This document shows, piece after piece, positions 46,557 to 54,155 of a DNA stretch of 64,000 nucleotides; position 1 is the stretch's first letter, and every line of letters begins with the position of its first letter. This DNA comes from Candidatus Porisulfidus sp. TsSOB (lineage in GTDB: Bacteria > Pseudomonadota > Gammaproteobacteria > Poriferisulfidales > Poriferisulfidaceae). The translations under genes were made by a program, and so were the position numbers. The notes below the pieces were generated by a model. The model saw only the letters and a list, made by a program, of their open reading frames with translations, ran no database searches and was not told the DNA's origin. The DNA lies in the NCBI GenBank assembly GCA_002631715.1, contig MRSX01000007.1, positions 1-64,000 of the forward strand, given 5' to 3'.

Positions 46557-46799
46557 ATGACCAACAAAAACAAAATGAACGGCAGCGCTGACCTGCTGGC
46601 AAAAGCGCTTCGAGATGTTTTTACTGATGTCTTCGAGGCTGGTCAAAATACAGCAGTCGAATTGATTGCTGATACTGAAGAGCGACTGGAAAAGAATATC
46701 GGTGAAAGAATAGATAGCCTTGATGCAGAAATCAAGGGCGTGAAGGAACAGGTCAACGGCATGTCCAAGAAGCTGGACAAGATGCAAGACCGCCAGTAA
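46557..46799 (+). CDS. Transposon passenger: coiled-coil protein sharing the ADLLxKALR motif
   Basis: An 80-residue soluble, helical protein. It begins MTNKNKMNGSADLLAKALRD, echoing the peptide at 45998, then forms a predicted coiled coil with heptads (TEERLEKNIGERIDSLDAEIKG). It has its own TATAAT (46524-46529) and a TTGGAGGCA ribosome site. Its stop directly abuts the convergent transposase stop with no spacer, so it is an integral part of the element. The function is unknown. Confidence 0.6.
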   Translation: MTNKNKMNGSADLLAKALRDVFTDVFEAGQNTAVELIADTEERLEKNIGERIDSLDAEIKGVKEQVNGMSKKLDKMQDRQ

Positions 46800-47732
46800 T
46801 CAGTCCTTAATCAAATCCCGGTACAGCAGCTGCTTGCCTGTGAGGCTGGTGGCGAGATCCCGCATCTGGTCGATGGTGTCCAGCTTGCGGACGTTGTGCC
46901 GCCCAGTGAACTCATTCAGGTAGCGCGCCAGGTGCTTCTTCGACATCCAATGGTAGGTTCCATAATGGGCGCGCTTGAGAAGCGCCCAGAACGACTCGAT
47001 GCCGTTGGTGTGGACGTTGCCTCGTACGTACTCGCCTACGCCGTGCCTGACGATCTCGTGCGAGAACGGGAAGTCCCGGTATACGGAGAACGAATCGGTG
47101 TACAGCGCGGCTCCCGGCGCGATGTGCGGGGCCACGTAGTCCTGCACGGTCTTCAGCGTCGTCTCCGGAACGGGAACGGCCCGGACCGTGTTGGTGGCCC
47201 GGTCCTTCACGCCCACCACTGCGGTCTTGCCGTATGTCCCCTGCCGGGTGATCGCCTTGCGCTTCGACTTCGACATGTTCTTCCGCTTGCCGCCGATGTA
47301 GGCTTCGTCGGATTCCACCGGCCCCGAGAACGAGTCAGGCAACCCGGTTGCTTTCCAGCCCTCCCGGATCCGGTGGAGCATGAACCAGGCCGTCTTCTGC
47401 GTCACGTCCAGCTCACGGTGCAGTCTCATTGAAGAGATGCCCTTGATGTTCGTAACATACAGATAGACGGCAAACGCCCACTTGCGCATCGGCACCTTCG
47501 AGTTCTGGAGGACCGAGCCGGTCTTGACGCTGAAGTAGTGGCGGCAGTCCGGGCACCAGTACGGCATCTTCCTGTGGCTGGCTTCTTTGGTGTCGGTGCT
47601 TCCGCAGTGCGGACAAACACGCTGGTCTCCCCAAAGAATCTTCTCGAACCAGCGCACGGCTGATTTCTCATCGGGAAACATTTTTGTAAGTTCGATCAGG
47701 GAGATTCCCTCGCGGTGTGATTTGCCTGACAT
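46800..47732 (-). CDS. IS1595-family (ISXO2-like) transposase
   Basis: A 310-residue transposase. An N-terminal zinc ribbon (C40, C43, C60, C63) is followed by a helix-turn-helix region and the DDE/N catalytic core: D142 (ESDEAYIGGK), D213 (YTDSF) and N243-E246 (HTNGIESFW) with K253. This DDNK arrangement defines the ISXO2-like/IS1595 group. The length and motifs look intact. Its promoter must lie in the 80 bp to the right end of the element. Confidence 0.95.
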   Translation of the reverse strand: MSGKSHREGISLIELTKMFPDEKSAVRWFEKILWGDQRVCPHCGSTDTKEASHRKMPYWCPDCRHYFSVKTGSVLQNSKVPMRKWAFAVYLYVTNIKGISSMRLHRELDVTQKTAWFMLHRIREGWKATGLPDSFSGPVESDEAYIGGKRKNMSKSKRKAITRQGTYGKTAVVGVKDRATNTVRAVPVPETTLKTVQDYVAPHIAPGAALYTDSFSVYRDFPFSHEIVRHGVGEYVRGNVHTNGIESFWALLKRAHYGTYHWMSKKHLARYLNEFTGRHNVRKLDTIDQMRDLATSLTGKQLLYRDLIKD

Positions 47733-47788
47733 TCAGTTCTCCATAAGTGTTTTGCGACACTTGGGATTGTACTGATTTTGGCAGTTTT

Positions 47789-47811
47789 GTCAACCTTTGT
47801 ATATAATTCCC
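47789..47811. repeat. Right terminal inverted repeat (23 bp)
   Basis: GTCAACCTTTG followed by TATATAATTCCC, the inverted partner of 42166-42188 with one mismatch. Confidence 0.93.
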
Positions 47812-47819
47812 GATAAAAA
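47812..47819. repeat. 8-bp target-site duplication, right copy (GATAAAAA)
   Basis: The direct repeat of 42158-42165 that closes the element. Confidence 0.92.
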
Positions 47820-47849
47820 TGGTCTAAAAATTCCGACCATTTTTTCTTG
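47818..47849. repeat. Palindromic 32-bp element, copy 2 (terminator-like)
   Basis: It matches 41149-41180 at 30 of 32 positions, with arms AATGGTC/GACCATT and a following T run. It begins inside the target duplication. Before the insertion it lay about 55 bp downstream of the CPBP stop codon, where it would serve as that gene's terminator. Confidence 0.65.
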
Positions 47850-47899
47850 ATTTCATTTCTTCGCTGGCCTAATGTGGCAGGACCAACCGGAGCCTGCCC

Positions 47900-48664
47900 A
47901 TGCGCGGAACCTTTCTTGCCTGTTGCCTCGCCCTTCCCGGCCTAGGGTCGGCTGCCGAAGATCCTGTCCCCATCGCCCGCTACGCCTACCTGATGCCCGG
48001 TAGCAGTCATGCGCAACGCCACCCTCTCCAAGTCACCCTGACCCAAATCCGGTTCCCGCAGGAAATTGCCACCGTCGGCGACGCCTTGGCCCACCTGCTG
48101 ACGCGCTCGGGTTACCGCCTTGATGAACGGCGCAGCCACTGGGCGAGAACCATCCTGATGCCACAGCCGCTGCCTGAGGTGCACCGAAACCTCGGGCCCA
48201 TTCACTTGTCGGAAGCTCTGGGCGTCTTGGCTGGCGGGGCTTGGCAACTCAAGGTCAATCCGCTGTATCGCACACTGATTATCCAGCCGACCGAAGAGTG
48301 GCAGGCGCAACTGGAGCGGCAGACCTCCCCCATTGAAATAGAGGATGCCCAAAGCCTTGCCATGGAAGGCCCGGATCCGGCGACAATGGACCTGCCCTTG
48401 CCGACCGGCTTGCATGATCCGGCCGAGATCTTCGTTGAAGACATGACTCTGCAGGAGGCGTTGGACCTGATCGTTCCCCCCGGTTGGACGCTTCGCCCGG
48501 AAGTCCCATCCACTCTTCTGCAAGCCCGGGTCTCGTTGATTTCCTCGACGACCTGGTGGGACGCCCTGACCGAACTGGCTCGAAAGCTCGGAGATCAGGC
48601 TCAGGACGAATTCGTCCTGCACGTCTTCGAAGAACAGAAACTGGTCGTGCTGGGACAGCCGTGA
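47900..48664 (+). CDS. pilL: Type IVb pilus protein PilL (N-terminal domain family)
   Basis: An exported protein of 254 residues (signal MRGTFLACCLALPGLGSAA). The segment after it (RYAYLMPGSSHAQRHPLQ, ATVGDALAHLLTRSGYRL) matches the PilL N-terminal domain of R64/PFGI-1-type thin pilus systems. The remainder is a secretin-associated-type repeat (VEDMTLQEALDLIVPPGWTL). It begins the pilus operon, and its stop overlaps pilN (GTGA). Confidence 0.8.
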   Translation: MRGTFLACCLALPGLGSAAEDPVPIARYAYLMPGSSHAQRHPLQVTLTQIRFPQEIATVGDALAHLLTRSGYRLDERRSHWARTILMPQPLPEVHRNLGPIHLSEALGVLAGGAWQLKVNPLYRTLIIQPTEEWQAQLERQTSPIEIEDAQSLAMEGPDPATMDLPLPTGLHDPAEIFVEDMTLQEALDLIVPPGWTLRPEVPSTLLQARVSLISSTTWWDALTELARKLGDQAQDEFVLHVFEEQKLVVLGQP

Positions 48665-50175
48665 ACTCACGCACTGCACTATCCCTGGTCGCACTCGCAC
48701 TGTGTGCCTGCGCCGGACCGGAAATCTCGCCCGGCGAAATCCATCTCCCACAACCATTGGATGCCCCAACCGCGACACCCGCTCCATCGATGCCGCCTCG
48801 CCCGTTCGTCCGTATCAAGCAACCGCATTCAGAAAATGCCGATCTGTCCGTCACTCTCAACCTCAGGGAAGTCACGTTGGCCGAGTGCCTGACCCGGGCC
48901 GATCCAGCCCTGAACCTCGTGCCCACCACCCCGGAAATCGATCTGAGCCAACGCTACAGCGTCCGCGTCAACAATCTCAGTCTTCGGCAGTACCTGGACA
49001 TTCTTGAGGGAATGACCGGCTACGCACTGGAACTGGATCCCGAATTACCGATCGTGCACGTGTCGTCCTACCTGACGCGTTCCTGGGACGTCAGCACGTT
49101 CGCCGGCCACGGCCAGGCGAAACTCAAGGTCGGCCAAGCCGTTTCATTGTCCTCTGCGACCGGAAGCAAAGACGGTGAAGGCAATCAAGACAACAGCCAG
49201 TCCGAAGAGGGCGCCGCAACAGTGACTTACGACCACACGGATTCCCCATGGGAAGACCTGCTTGCCAATGCGCGTTCGATCCTGGGGGTGTCCGACACTG
49301 GAACGGCACCGACACCCGGGGCGCCCCTCCAAACCTGGCTGGTCGCGGACCAGCGCCTTGGCCTGCTACGCGCGCGCGGGCCGGTCTCGCGCATCCACGA
49401 ACTCGATGCCTGGCTGACCGAACAAACCCGCAGGGGTGCGCGGCAGATCCTGATGGCCGTTGCCATTCTCGACGTCTCCCGCGAGGAAGGATCCGGCGGC
49501 GGACTGGACCTGAGCTTGCTCTACGATTCGGTGGATCGGCGTATCGCCGCCTCCCGAACCGTACCCGGCAACCTGTCTTTCGTACGCGCTGGCGGAGCTT
49601 GGGAAGTCGATGCGGCACTGGAGTTCGGACGCTGGAGCCTCAATGCCATGGTTCAGCAGCTGTCGCGGCACGGCCAAGTCACGGTCCGCAGCGACCCGGT
49701 CTTCACCGTTGTCAACGGCATGACGACTTTCCTCGGTGACGGGGAGGAGGTCAGCTTCATCTCCGGCACCGACCTGGTGCTCGGCGAAGGCAGCCGCGAA
49801 CCGGTCCTTGCCACCGAATTCGAGCACATCCGGGTTGGCTTCCGCATCGCCGTCACTCCGCGCATGCGCCATGACGGTTCCATCCTGGTGGAAGTCGTCC
49901 CGGTGCTGTCGTCGATCCGCTCGCACAGCGAATTCGAGACCGGCGTCTCCACCGTCGTGCGACCCAACATTGCCATTCAGGAAATGGCCACGCTGGCCAT
50001 CACCCGAAGCGGCAAGCCCATCCTGCTCGGCGGGCTGATCCAGAGTCGGTCATTGCAGGCTGCCCACCAACTGGACTGCGACCATTTCCTGTGCCGGGCC
50101 TTCGCTGCCTCCACCTTGGAAAAGACCAACCGGGAATTGATGATCGTCATCACCCCCATCGAGGTGGCCATTTGA
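48661..50175 (+). CDS. pilN: Type IVb pilus secretin, PilN-like lipoprotein
   Basis: The outer-membrane channel for the pilus. It starts at GTG 48661 (504 residues) with a lipoprotein-type signal (LVALALCACAG). The periplasmic N domains (DLSQRYSVRVNNLSLRQYLD) are followed by the secretin core (IAVTPRMRHDGSILVEVVP) and the closing motif SGKPILLGGLIQSRS. R64 PilN is likewise a lipoprotein secretin. It overlaps pilL by 4 bp and pilO by 1 bp. Confidence 0.88.
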   Translation: MNSRTALSLVALALCACAGPEISPGEIHLPQPLDAPTATPAPSMPPRPFVRIKQPHSENADLSVTLNLREVTLAECLTRADPALNLVPTTPEIDLSQRYSVRVNNLSLRQYLDILEGMTGYALELDPELPIVHVSSYLTRSWDVSTFAGHGQAKLKVGQAVSLSSATGSKDGEGNQDNSQSEEGAATVTYDHTDSPWEDLLANARSILGVSDTGTAPTPGAPLQTWLVADQRLGLLRARGPVSRIHELDAWLTEQTRRGARQILMAVAILDVSREEGSGGGLDLSLLYDSVDRRIAASRTVPGNLSFVRAGGAWEVDAALEFGRWSLNAMVQQLSRHGQVTVRSDPVFTVVNGMTTFLGDGEEVSFISGTDLVLGEGSREPVLATEFEHIRVGFRIAVTPRMRHDGSILVEVVPVLSSIRSHSEFETGVSTVVRPNIAIQEMATLAITRSGKPILLGGLIQSRSLQAAHQLDCDHFLCRAFAASTLEKTNRELMIVITPIEVAI

Positions 50176-51044
50176 TGATTCCACTCGACCGTCCTATCCG
50201 GATCGGCTCACGCCAAGTAATTCTGGTGGACGACCTGGTGCTGACGCATCTCACCGGTGCTTTAGCCGAACGTCTGATGGCCGTCGCTTCAGATGATCCA
50301 GAACTGCCCCTCTATGTCGAGCAAGAATCCGTCGACGCCCTGTCCGAACTCTATCCCGGCCTGCCCCTGTACGGACTCTGGCAGGTCCTGATCGCGTCCG
50401 GGCTCATCCCGAAGAAACCCGGCCTGTTCCAAGTTGCCACGGATACCGAGCCGCATGGAGGGCGCTACCTCCTTCGCGAAACCGGCAACGCCTGCAGCGG
50501 ACGGATCACGGGCGAAACCCTACTGGATGCGTTCGCACTAGCCGACATTGCACCCGAGCCAATTTGGATCGACCCGGCACCCGAGATCCTCAGCCTTCCG
50601 CCGCAGCCAATCCAAACCCTGCGATACCGCCGGGCTCAGAAGGCCCGCGCCCGCCTTCGGGCTCTGACAGCCGCTACCATCATGGTTCTCGGCAGCGCAT
50701 TCGCGGGTACTGCGGCCGACCATATCCTGAGCCATCGCCATGCACAAAAAGTACAGCAGGCCGAACATCTTCGCGAACAGACCGTCCGGCTGCAACAGGA
50801 TCTCGCTCGTTTGGAAGCCGGCGGACGCATTGAACCCATCGACCAGTCACGCCGTCTCGATCAGCTGCTAGTCCTGTCCTGGAGCTTCCAGCCAATCGAA
50901 CTGCCGCAAGCCTCTGTACTGGCCGCCTCGACGCTGACAGCCATCGTGTACCCGCTCGACACGCTCCCGCCCACTCCTCCAGCCGGACTGATGGCCCGGC
51001 AGATCACGCACCAGCCCGATGGCTCGCTTCGCATTGTCTGGTAG
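50175..51044 (+). CDS. Type IVb pilus PilO2-like inner-membrane assembly protein
   Basis: A 289-residue bitopic protein: a cytoplasmic region of about 175 residues, one membrane helix (LTAATIMVLGSAFAGTAA near 177-195), then a periplasmic coiled coil (QQAEHLREQTVRLQQDLARLE) and a small C-terminal domain. Position and layout fit PilO of type IVb systems, the counterpart of GspL. Sequence similarity was judged by eye only. The ATG overlaps the pilN stop (TGATG). Confidence 0.65.
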   Translation: MIPLDRPIRIGSRQVILVDDLVLTHLTGALAERLMAVASDDPELPLYVEQESVDALSELYPGLPLYGLWQVLIASGLIPKKPGLFQVATDTEPHGGRYLLRETGNACSGRITGETLLDAFALADIAPEPIWIDPAPEILSLPPQPIQTLRYRRAQKARARLRALTAATIMVLGSAFAGTAADHILSHRHAQKVQQAEHLREQTVRLQQDLARLEAGGRIEPIDQSRRLDQLLVLSWSFQPIELPQASVLAASTLTAIVYPLDTLPPTPPAGLMARQITHQPDGSLRIVW

Positions 51045-51528
51045 CCGGTGGCAGCCGCAAGGACTATTCGTGCTGTTCGGCATCCTATGCCTGAGCCTTG
51101 CGGGCCTTGCTGTAGCTGTGCTCGACCAGAAGCGTGTCACCCCGGACTTGGCCGGAATTTCCGAACAGTACACGCAACTTGTGCAATCCCGGCAACGCCT
51201 CGAAAGCCTGCCGCCGGTGCGTCCCATCCACTGGCAACTGCGGCGACTGCGCCAACTGGCCCGGGCTCTGCCGGGGGTGCATGAGATGAAGGTTATCGAA
51301 GCGGACCCGAGCATTTACCCGGAAGCAGTCCAGCAACGAATCGGCAGTTTCGGTGGCACAGTGTGGAAAGTTGCGCTGCGCGGGACGTTTCCGTCCATCG
51401 TCTGGCTGTGCCGAATCGCCCAACCACAGGTGCCGCTGATCGTGGACGAGATCCGGGCCTCGGGTGGAATCGCGCATGTCGTGCTGTTCATGCTCGGTGC
51501 GAACCCCGACGTCAAGGGTGAAGCATGA
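51019..51528 (+). CDS. Pilus inner-membrane protein, GspM/PilO-like
   Basis: A 169-residue protein with one N-terminal membrane helix (LFVLFGILCLSLAGLAVAVL), a helical stretch and a small alpha/beta periplasmic domain (TVWKVALRGTFPSIVWLCRI). This is the GspM/PilO layout. It overlaps the preceding gene by 26 bp and the next by 4 bp. It likely pairs with the PilO2-like protein to link the ATPase platform to the secretin. Confidence 0.65.
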   Translation: MARFALSGSRWQPQGLFVLFGILCLSLAGLAVAVLDQKRVTPDLAGISEQYTQLVQSRQRLESLPPVRPIHWQLRRLRQLARALPGVHEMKVIEADPSIYPEAVQQRIGSFGGTVWKVALRGTFPSIVWLCRIAQPQVPLIVDEIRASGGIAHVVLFMLGANPDVKGEA

Positions 51529-51995
51529 GGGCGGCCTTGCTGGCAGTCGTCCTGTCCGCCCCAGTGCTGGCGGATGGCGATCCTGCCGGAGAAGTCTCCC
51601 GGCGAATTCTCCAGGAGGCCGAAACCCATATTCACGAATTGCAGCGCCTGCATGCCACCGACGCGCTCCTTGAAGTCCAGTTGCGGATCGCGAAGAAGCT
51701 TCAAGAATGCCGGCAGACCGGCTATCCCTGCCCGGGCGCGGAACTGATCCCGTTGCCGCCCGGAGAAGCGGATCACCCCGGCCCGATCCCAGCGCGAACC
51801 CTAGACCTGCCGCGACTCATCAATATCTACCAGGGACGCGCGCAATTGCGTCTCGACAGTGGCCAGCACATCGAGATTCGTGCTGGTCAGCAACTTGGGC
51901 CTTGGCAAATCCATTCGGTCGGCATTGACTCGCTCGAAGTCCAAAGCTCCGATGGAATGCGGTTTCGAATCCCGCTTGAGAGGACGGTACCGTGA
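51525..51995 (+). CDS. pilP: Type IVb pilus PilP-like periplasmic protein
   Basis: A 156-residue exported protein (signal MRAALLAVVLSAPVLADG). The C-terminal domain (RLDSGQHIEIRAGQQLGPWQI, VQSSDGMRFRIPL) resembles the PilP/GspC homology-region fold that contacts the secretin. It overlaps both neighbours by 4 bp. Confidence 0.75.
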   Translation: MRAALLAVVLSAPVLADGDPAGEVSRRILQEAETHIHELQRLHATDALLEVQLRIAKKLQECRQTGYPCPGAELIPLPPGEADHPGPIPARTLDLPRLINIYQGRAQLRLDSGQHIEIRAGQQLGPWQIHSVGIDSLEVQSSDGMRFRIPLERTVP

Positions 51996-53695
51996 GCGTT
52001 CTGCCCGATCGGATCATGCAACGCTTCGAGGCGGTCCGTCAGATGCTCGTGAATTCCGGTGCCCTGCCGTCGAATGCCATGCAACTGGCCTGCCCGGACA
52101 CTCCTGAGGCGATTGTCCCTCGCCTGCTGCGGGCTGGTGCCGACGTGGAATCGGTCACGCTGGCCCTGTCGGAGGCTTTTTCGATGCCAGTGTATTCCGA
52201 GAACCTGCACGGCCCCTTGGACTATGCTGCGGATGGTGCCGTGGCCTGGGCCGACGGTCGATTGTTCGTGACCGACCCGTTCGCCTGCCAACACTTGATC
52301 CGTAACCCGCAACTGGCACTGCCGAGGGATGCCTTGAGTCGGCACCGCGGAGAAACCGGGCTGATCCCGGTCCAGCCCGACGCCCGCTCCGAAAAGATCC
52401 AGGACCCATCCCTATCTCCGGAAGCGGAGCAGGTTCTGCACGAATGGCTCACGCTCGCCATCGACCACCAGGCCAGCGACCTTCACATCGTGCCGCGCGA
52501 CAACGAGGCCGTGGAAATCAAGATGCGCCGAAACGGCCTGCTCCTGACCCTGCGCGAGGAACGCATGGTGATGTCGGAAAGATGCAACTACCGGCTGATC
52601 TCCAACACCCTGCTGACCTTGTCCGGGAACCAGCACGGGGTCTACAACACGCCAAAGGACGGCAGCTTGGAGATGTCCCTGAGGGGGCAGGTTTTCTTCA
52701 TCCGGGTCAACATGTGTCCGGTCACCATCGGCCGCAAGGTCTGGGGCTCATTCACGCTGCGCATCGCGGCCGGCTACCAGCGTTCGGTGCAGACCTTGAG
52801 CCAACTGGCCTTGGGCCCTGCTTTTGTCAAGTCATTGCGCCGGATCGTCGCCATGAACAGCGGCCTGTTCCTGCTGACCGGCCCAACCGGAGCAGGCAAA
52901 ACCACGACCTTCTATGCGCTGGTGATGGAGATCCTTCGGCGCAACCGCAGCCAAATCTCCATCAAGACGCTGGAGGACCCTATCGAAGTGCAGATCCCGG
53001 GCATCGACCAGATCCAGATCAACGACGATATCGGCATGAGCTACGCCACAGGCCTGCGCGCGCTCCTCCGCGCAGACCCGGACGTCATCCTGATCGGTGA
53101 GATCCGGGATGAGGAGACGGCGCAACTCGCCTGCCGGGCAAGCCTGACCGGCCATCTGGTGCTCTCCACCCTGCACACCAACAACAGCCTCGGTGCCATC
53201 GAGCGCCTGCGCAATCTCGGCGTCCACTCCCACCTGATCGCCGATACCCTGGCTGCTGTCAGTGCGCAGCGACTGGTCCGCCAAGTTTGTCCTCTTTGCG
53301 CCACGCATGGCTACGACGAAGCCGGCTGGGAAGCCACTGGCCTGCTTGGGCTCCCGCCGGGCGAGCATTGGCCGATCGCCCGCCCGGAGGGATGCGAGCG
53401 CTGCGAGCACAGCGGCTATCGCGGACGGATTTGCATCGCGGAAACCTTGTTCCTGGAGCCCCGGCTTGCCAGCCGCATTGCCGACGGCTCCGGCCTCGCG
53501 CAACTGTACGACACCGCCCGCACCCAGGGATTTCACGGCCTTTGGGATCACGCCACAGACCTGGTCCGCGCCGGACAGACCACCTGGGCTGAATGCCTAC
53601 GCATCCTGCCCGAACCTCCCGGTGAACCCATTCAGGTTCCCGAATCACACACCCTTCCTCTTCAACTCGCTTTCACGGAGAACCACCCATCATGA
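51992..53695 (+). CDS. pilQ: Pilus assembly ATPase, PilQ/GspE family
   Basis: The cytoplasmic motor for pilus extension, 567 residues. Walker A is GPTGAGKTT (297-305), Walker B/Asp-box DPDVILIGEIRDEE, and His-box LVLSTLHTN. A four-cysteine zinc motif (CPLC, then CERC) is intact, as in extension ATPases of the GspE/PilB type. No retraction ATPase is in the window. It overlaps pilP and the first prepilin by 4 bp each. Confidence 0.93.
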   Translation: MSVLPDRIMQRFEAVRQMLVNSGALPSNAMQLACPDTPEAIVPRLLRAGADVESVTLALSEAFSMPVYSENLHGPLDYAADGAVAWADGRLFVTDPFACQHLIRNPQLALPRDALSRHRGETGLIPVQPDARSEKIQDPSLSPEAEQVLHEWLTLAIDHQASDLHIVPRDNEAVEIKMRRNGLLLTLREERMVMSERCNYRLISNTLLTLSGNQHGVYNTPKDGSLEMSLRGQVFFIRVNMCPVTIGRKVWGSFTLRIAAGYQRSVQTLSQLALGPAFVKSLRRIVAMNSGLFLLTGPTGAGKTTTFYALVMEILRRNRSQISIKTLEDPIEVQIPGIDQIQINDDIGMSYATGLRALLRADPDVILIGEIRDEETAQLACRASLTGHLVLSTLHTNNSLGAIERLRNLGVHSHLIADTLAAVSAQRLVRQVCPLCATHGYDEAGWEATGLLGLPPGEHWPIARPEGCERCEHSGYRGRICIAETLFLEPRLASRIADGSGLAQLYDTARTQGFHGLWDHATDLVRAGQTTWAECLRILPEPPGEPIQVPESHTLPLQLAFTENHPS

Positions 53696-54153
53696 AACAT
53701 CCAAACCCAAGCCTCCGCCAACGCGGATTCACCTTGCCGGAGATCCTGGCCGTCATCGCGCTGATCGGCATTCTCGTCTCGACGATCGTCACGAGCTTCG
53801 GGACGGCCGAGACGGAACTGGCGATGGCCAGCAGCAAGGACACCCTGCTCAACGACATCCCTGCCGCCTTGATTTCGTACCGCGCGATCAACGGCAGCCT
53901 GACCGGCGTCACCAAGACGGACGTCACGAATGCCGGCGTCTCTGCCAATGGACCGTTCGGCGATACCTGGACGCTGGGAACTCCGGCCGCGCGAACCGTC
54001 AGCCTCAGTTGGGTGCTCACCAGCGCCGAGGATGCGGACGCCTTCGGTTCCGATCTCGCCACCGCCCTCGGGCTTGCATCAGGATCGGCCGTCAGTTCGA
54101 CTTCCTACGACAACGACGACGACACGTTGACGGTGAACTACCGGATCCCCTGA
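53692..54153 (+). CDS. Prepilin (probable major pilin, PilS position)
   Basis: A 153-residue prepilin with a short basic leader and the cleavage motif RGFTLPEIL (cut after G; Glu+5 present), then the hydrophobic helix AVIALIGILVSTIV. The globular domain has no cysteine, so it lacks the usual C-terminal disulfide loop. The position directly after the ATPase suggests the major pilin. A prepilin peptidase is not in the window. Confidence 0.8.
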   Translation: MKHPNPSLRQRGFTLPEILAVIALIGILVSTIVTSFGTAETELAMASSKDTLLNDIPAALISYRAINGSLTGVTKTDVTNAGVSANGPFGDTWTLGTPAARTVSLSWVLTSAEDADAFGSDLATALGLASGSAVSSTSYDNDDDTLTVNYRIP

Positions 54154-54155
54154 CC

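Larger units (their letters stand above)
42166..47811. mobile_element. IS1595-family transposon with large passenger region (~5.65 kb)
   Basis: The element is bounded by 23-bp terminal inverted repeats (22/23 identical, starting GGGAATTA) and flanked by a perfect 8-bp target duplication, GATAAAAA, so it moved as one unit. It carries a single DDNK transposase near its right end, twelve small passenger genes and a leucine-type tRNA gene with anticodon CTC. Passengers on the left run leftward and those on the right run rightward from a central gap. IS1595 elements with passenger genes are known, but this length and cargo are unusual. It inserted just upstream of a palindromic element behind the CPBP gene. 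Confidence 0.93.

Noticed and set aside
42166-47811. Composite transposon bounded by two IS copies
   Set aside because: Only one transposase and one pair of short terminal repeats are present, so it is a single unit element with cargo.
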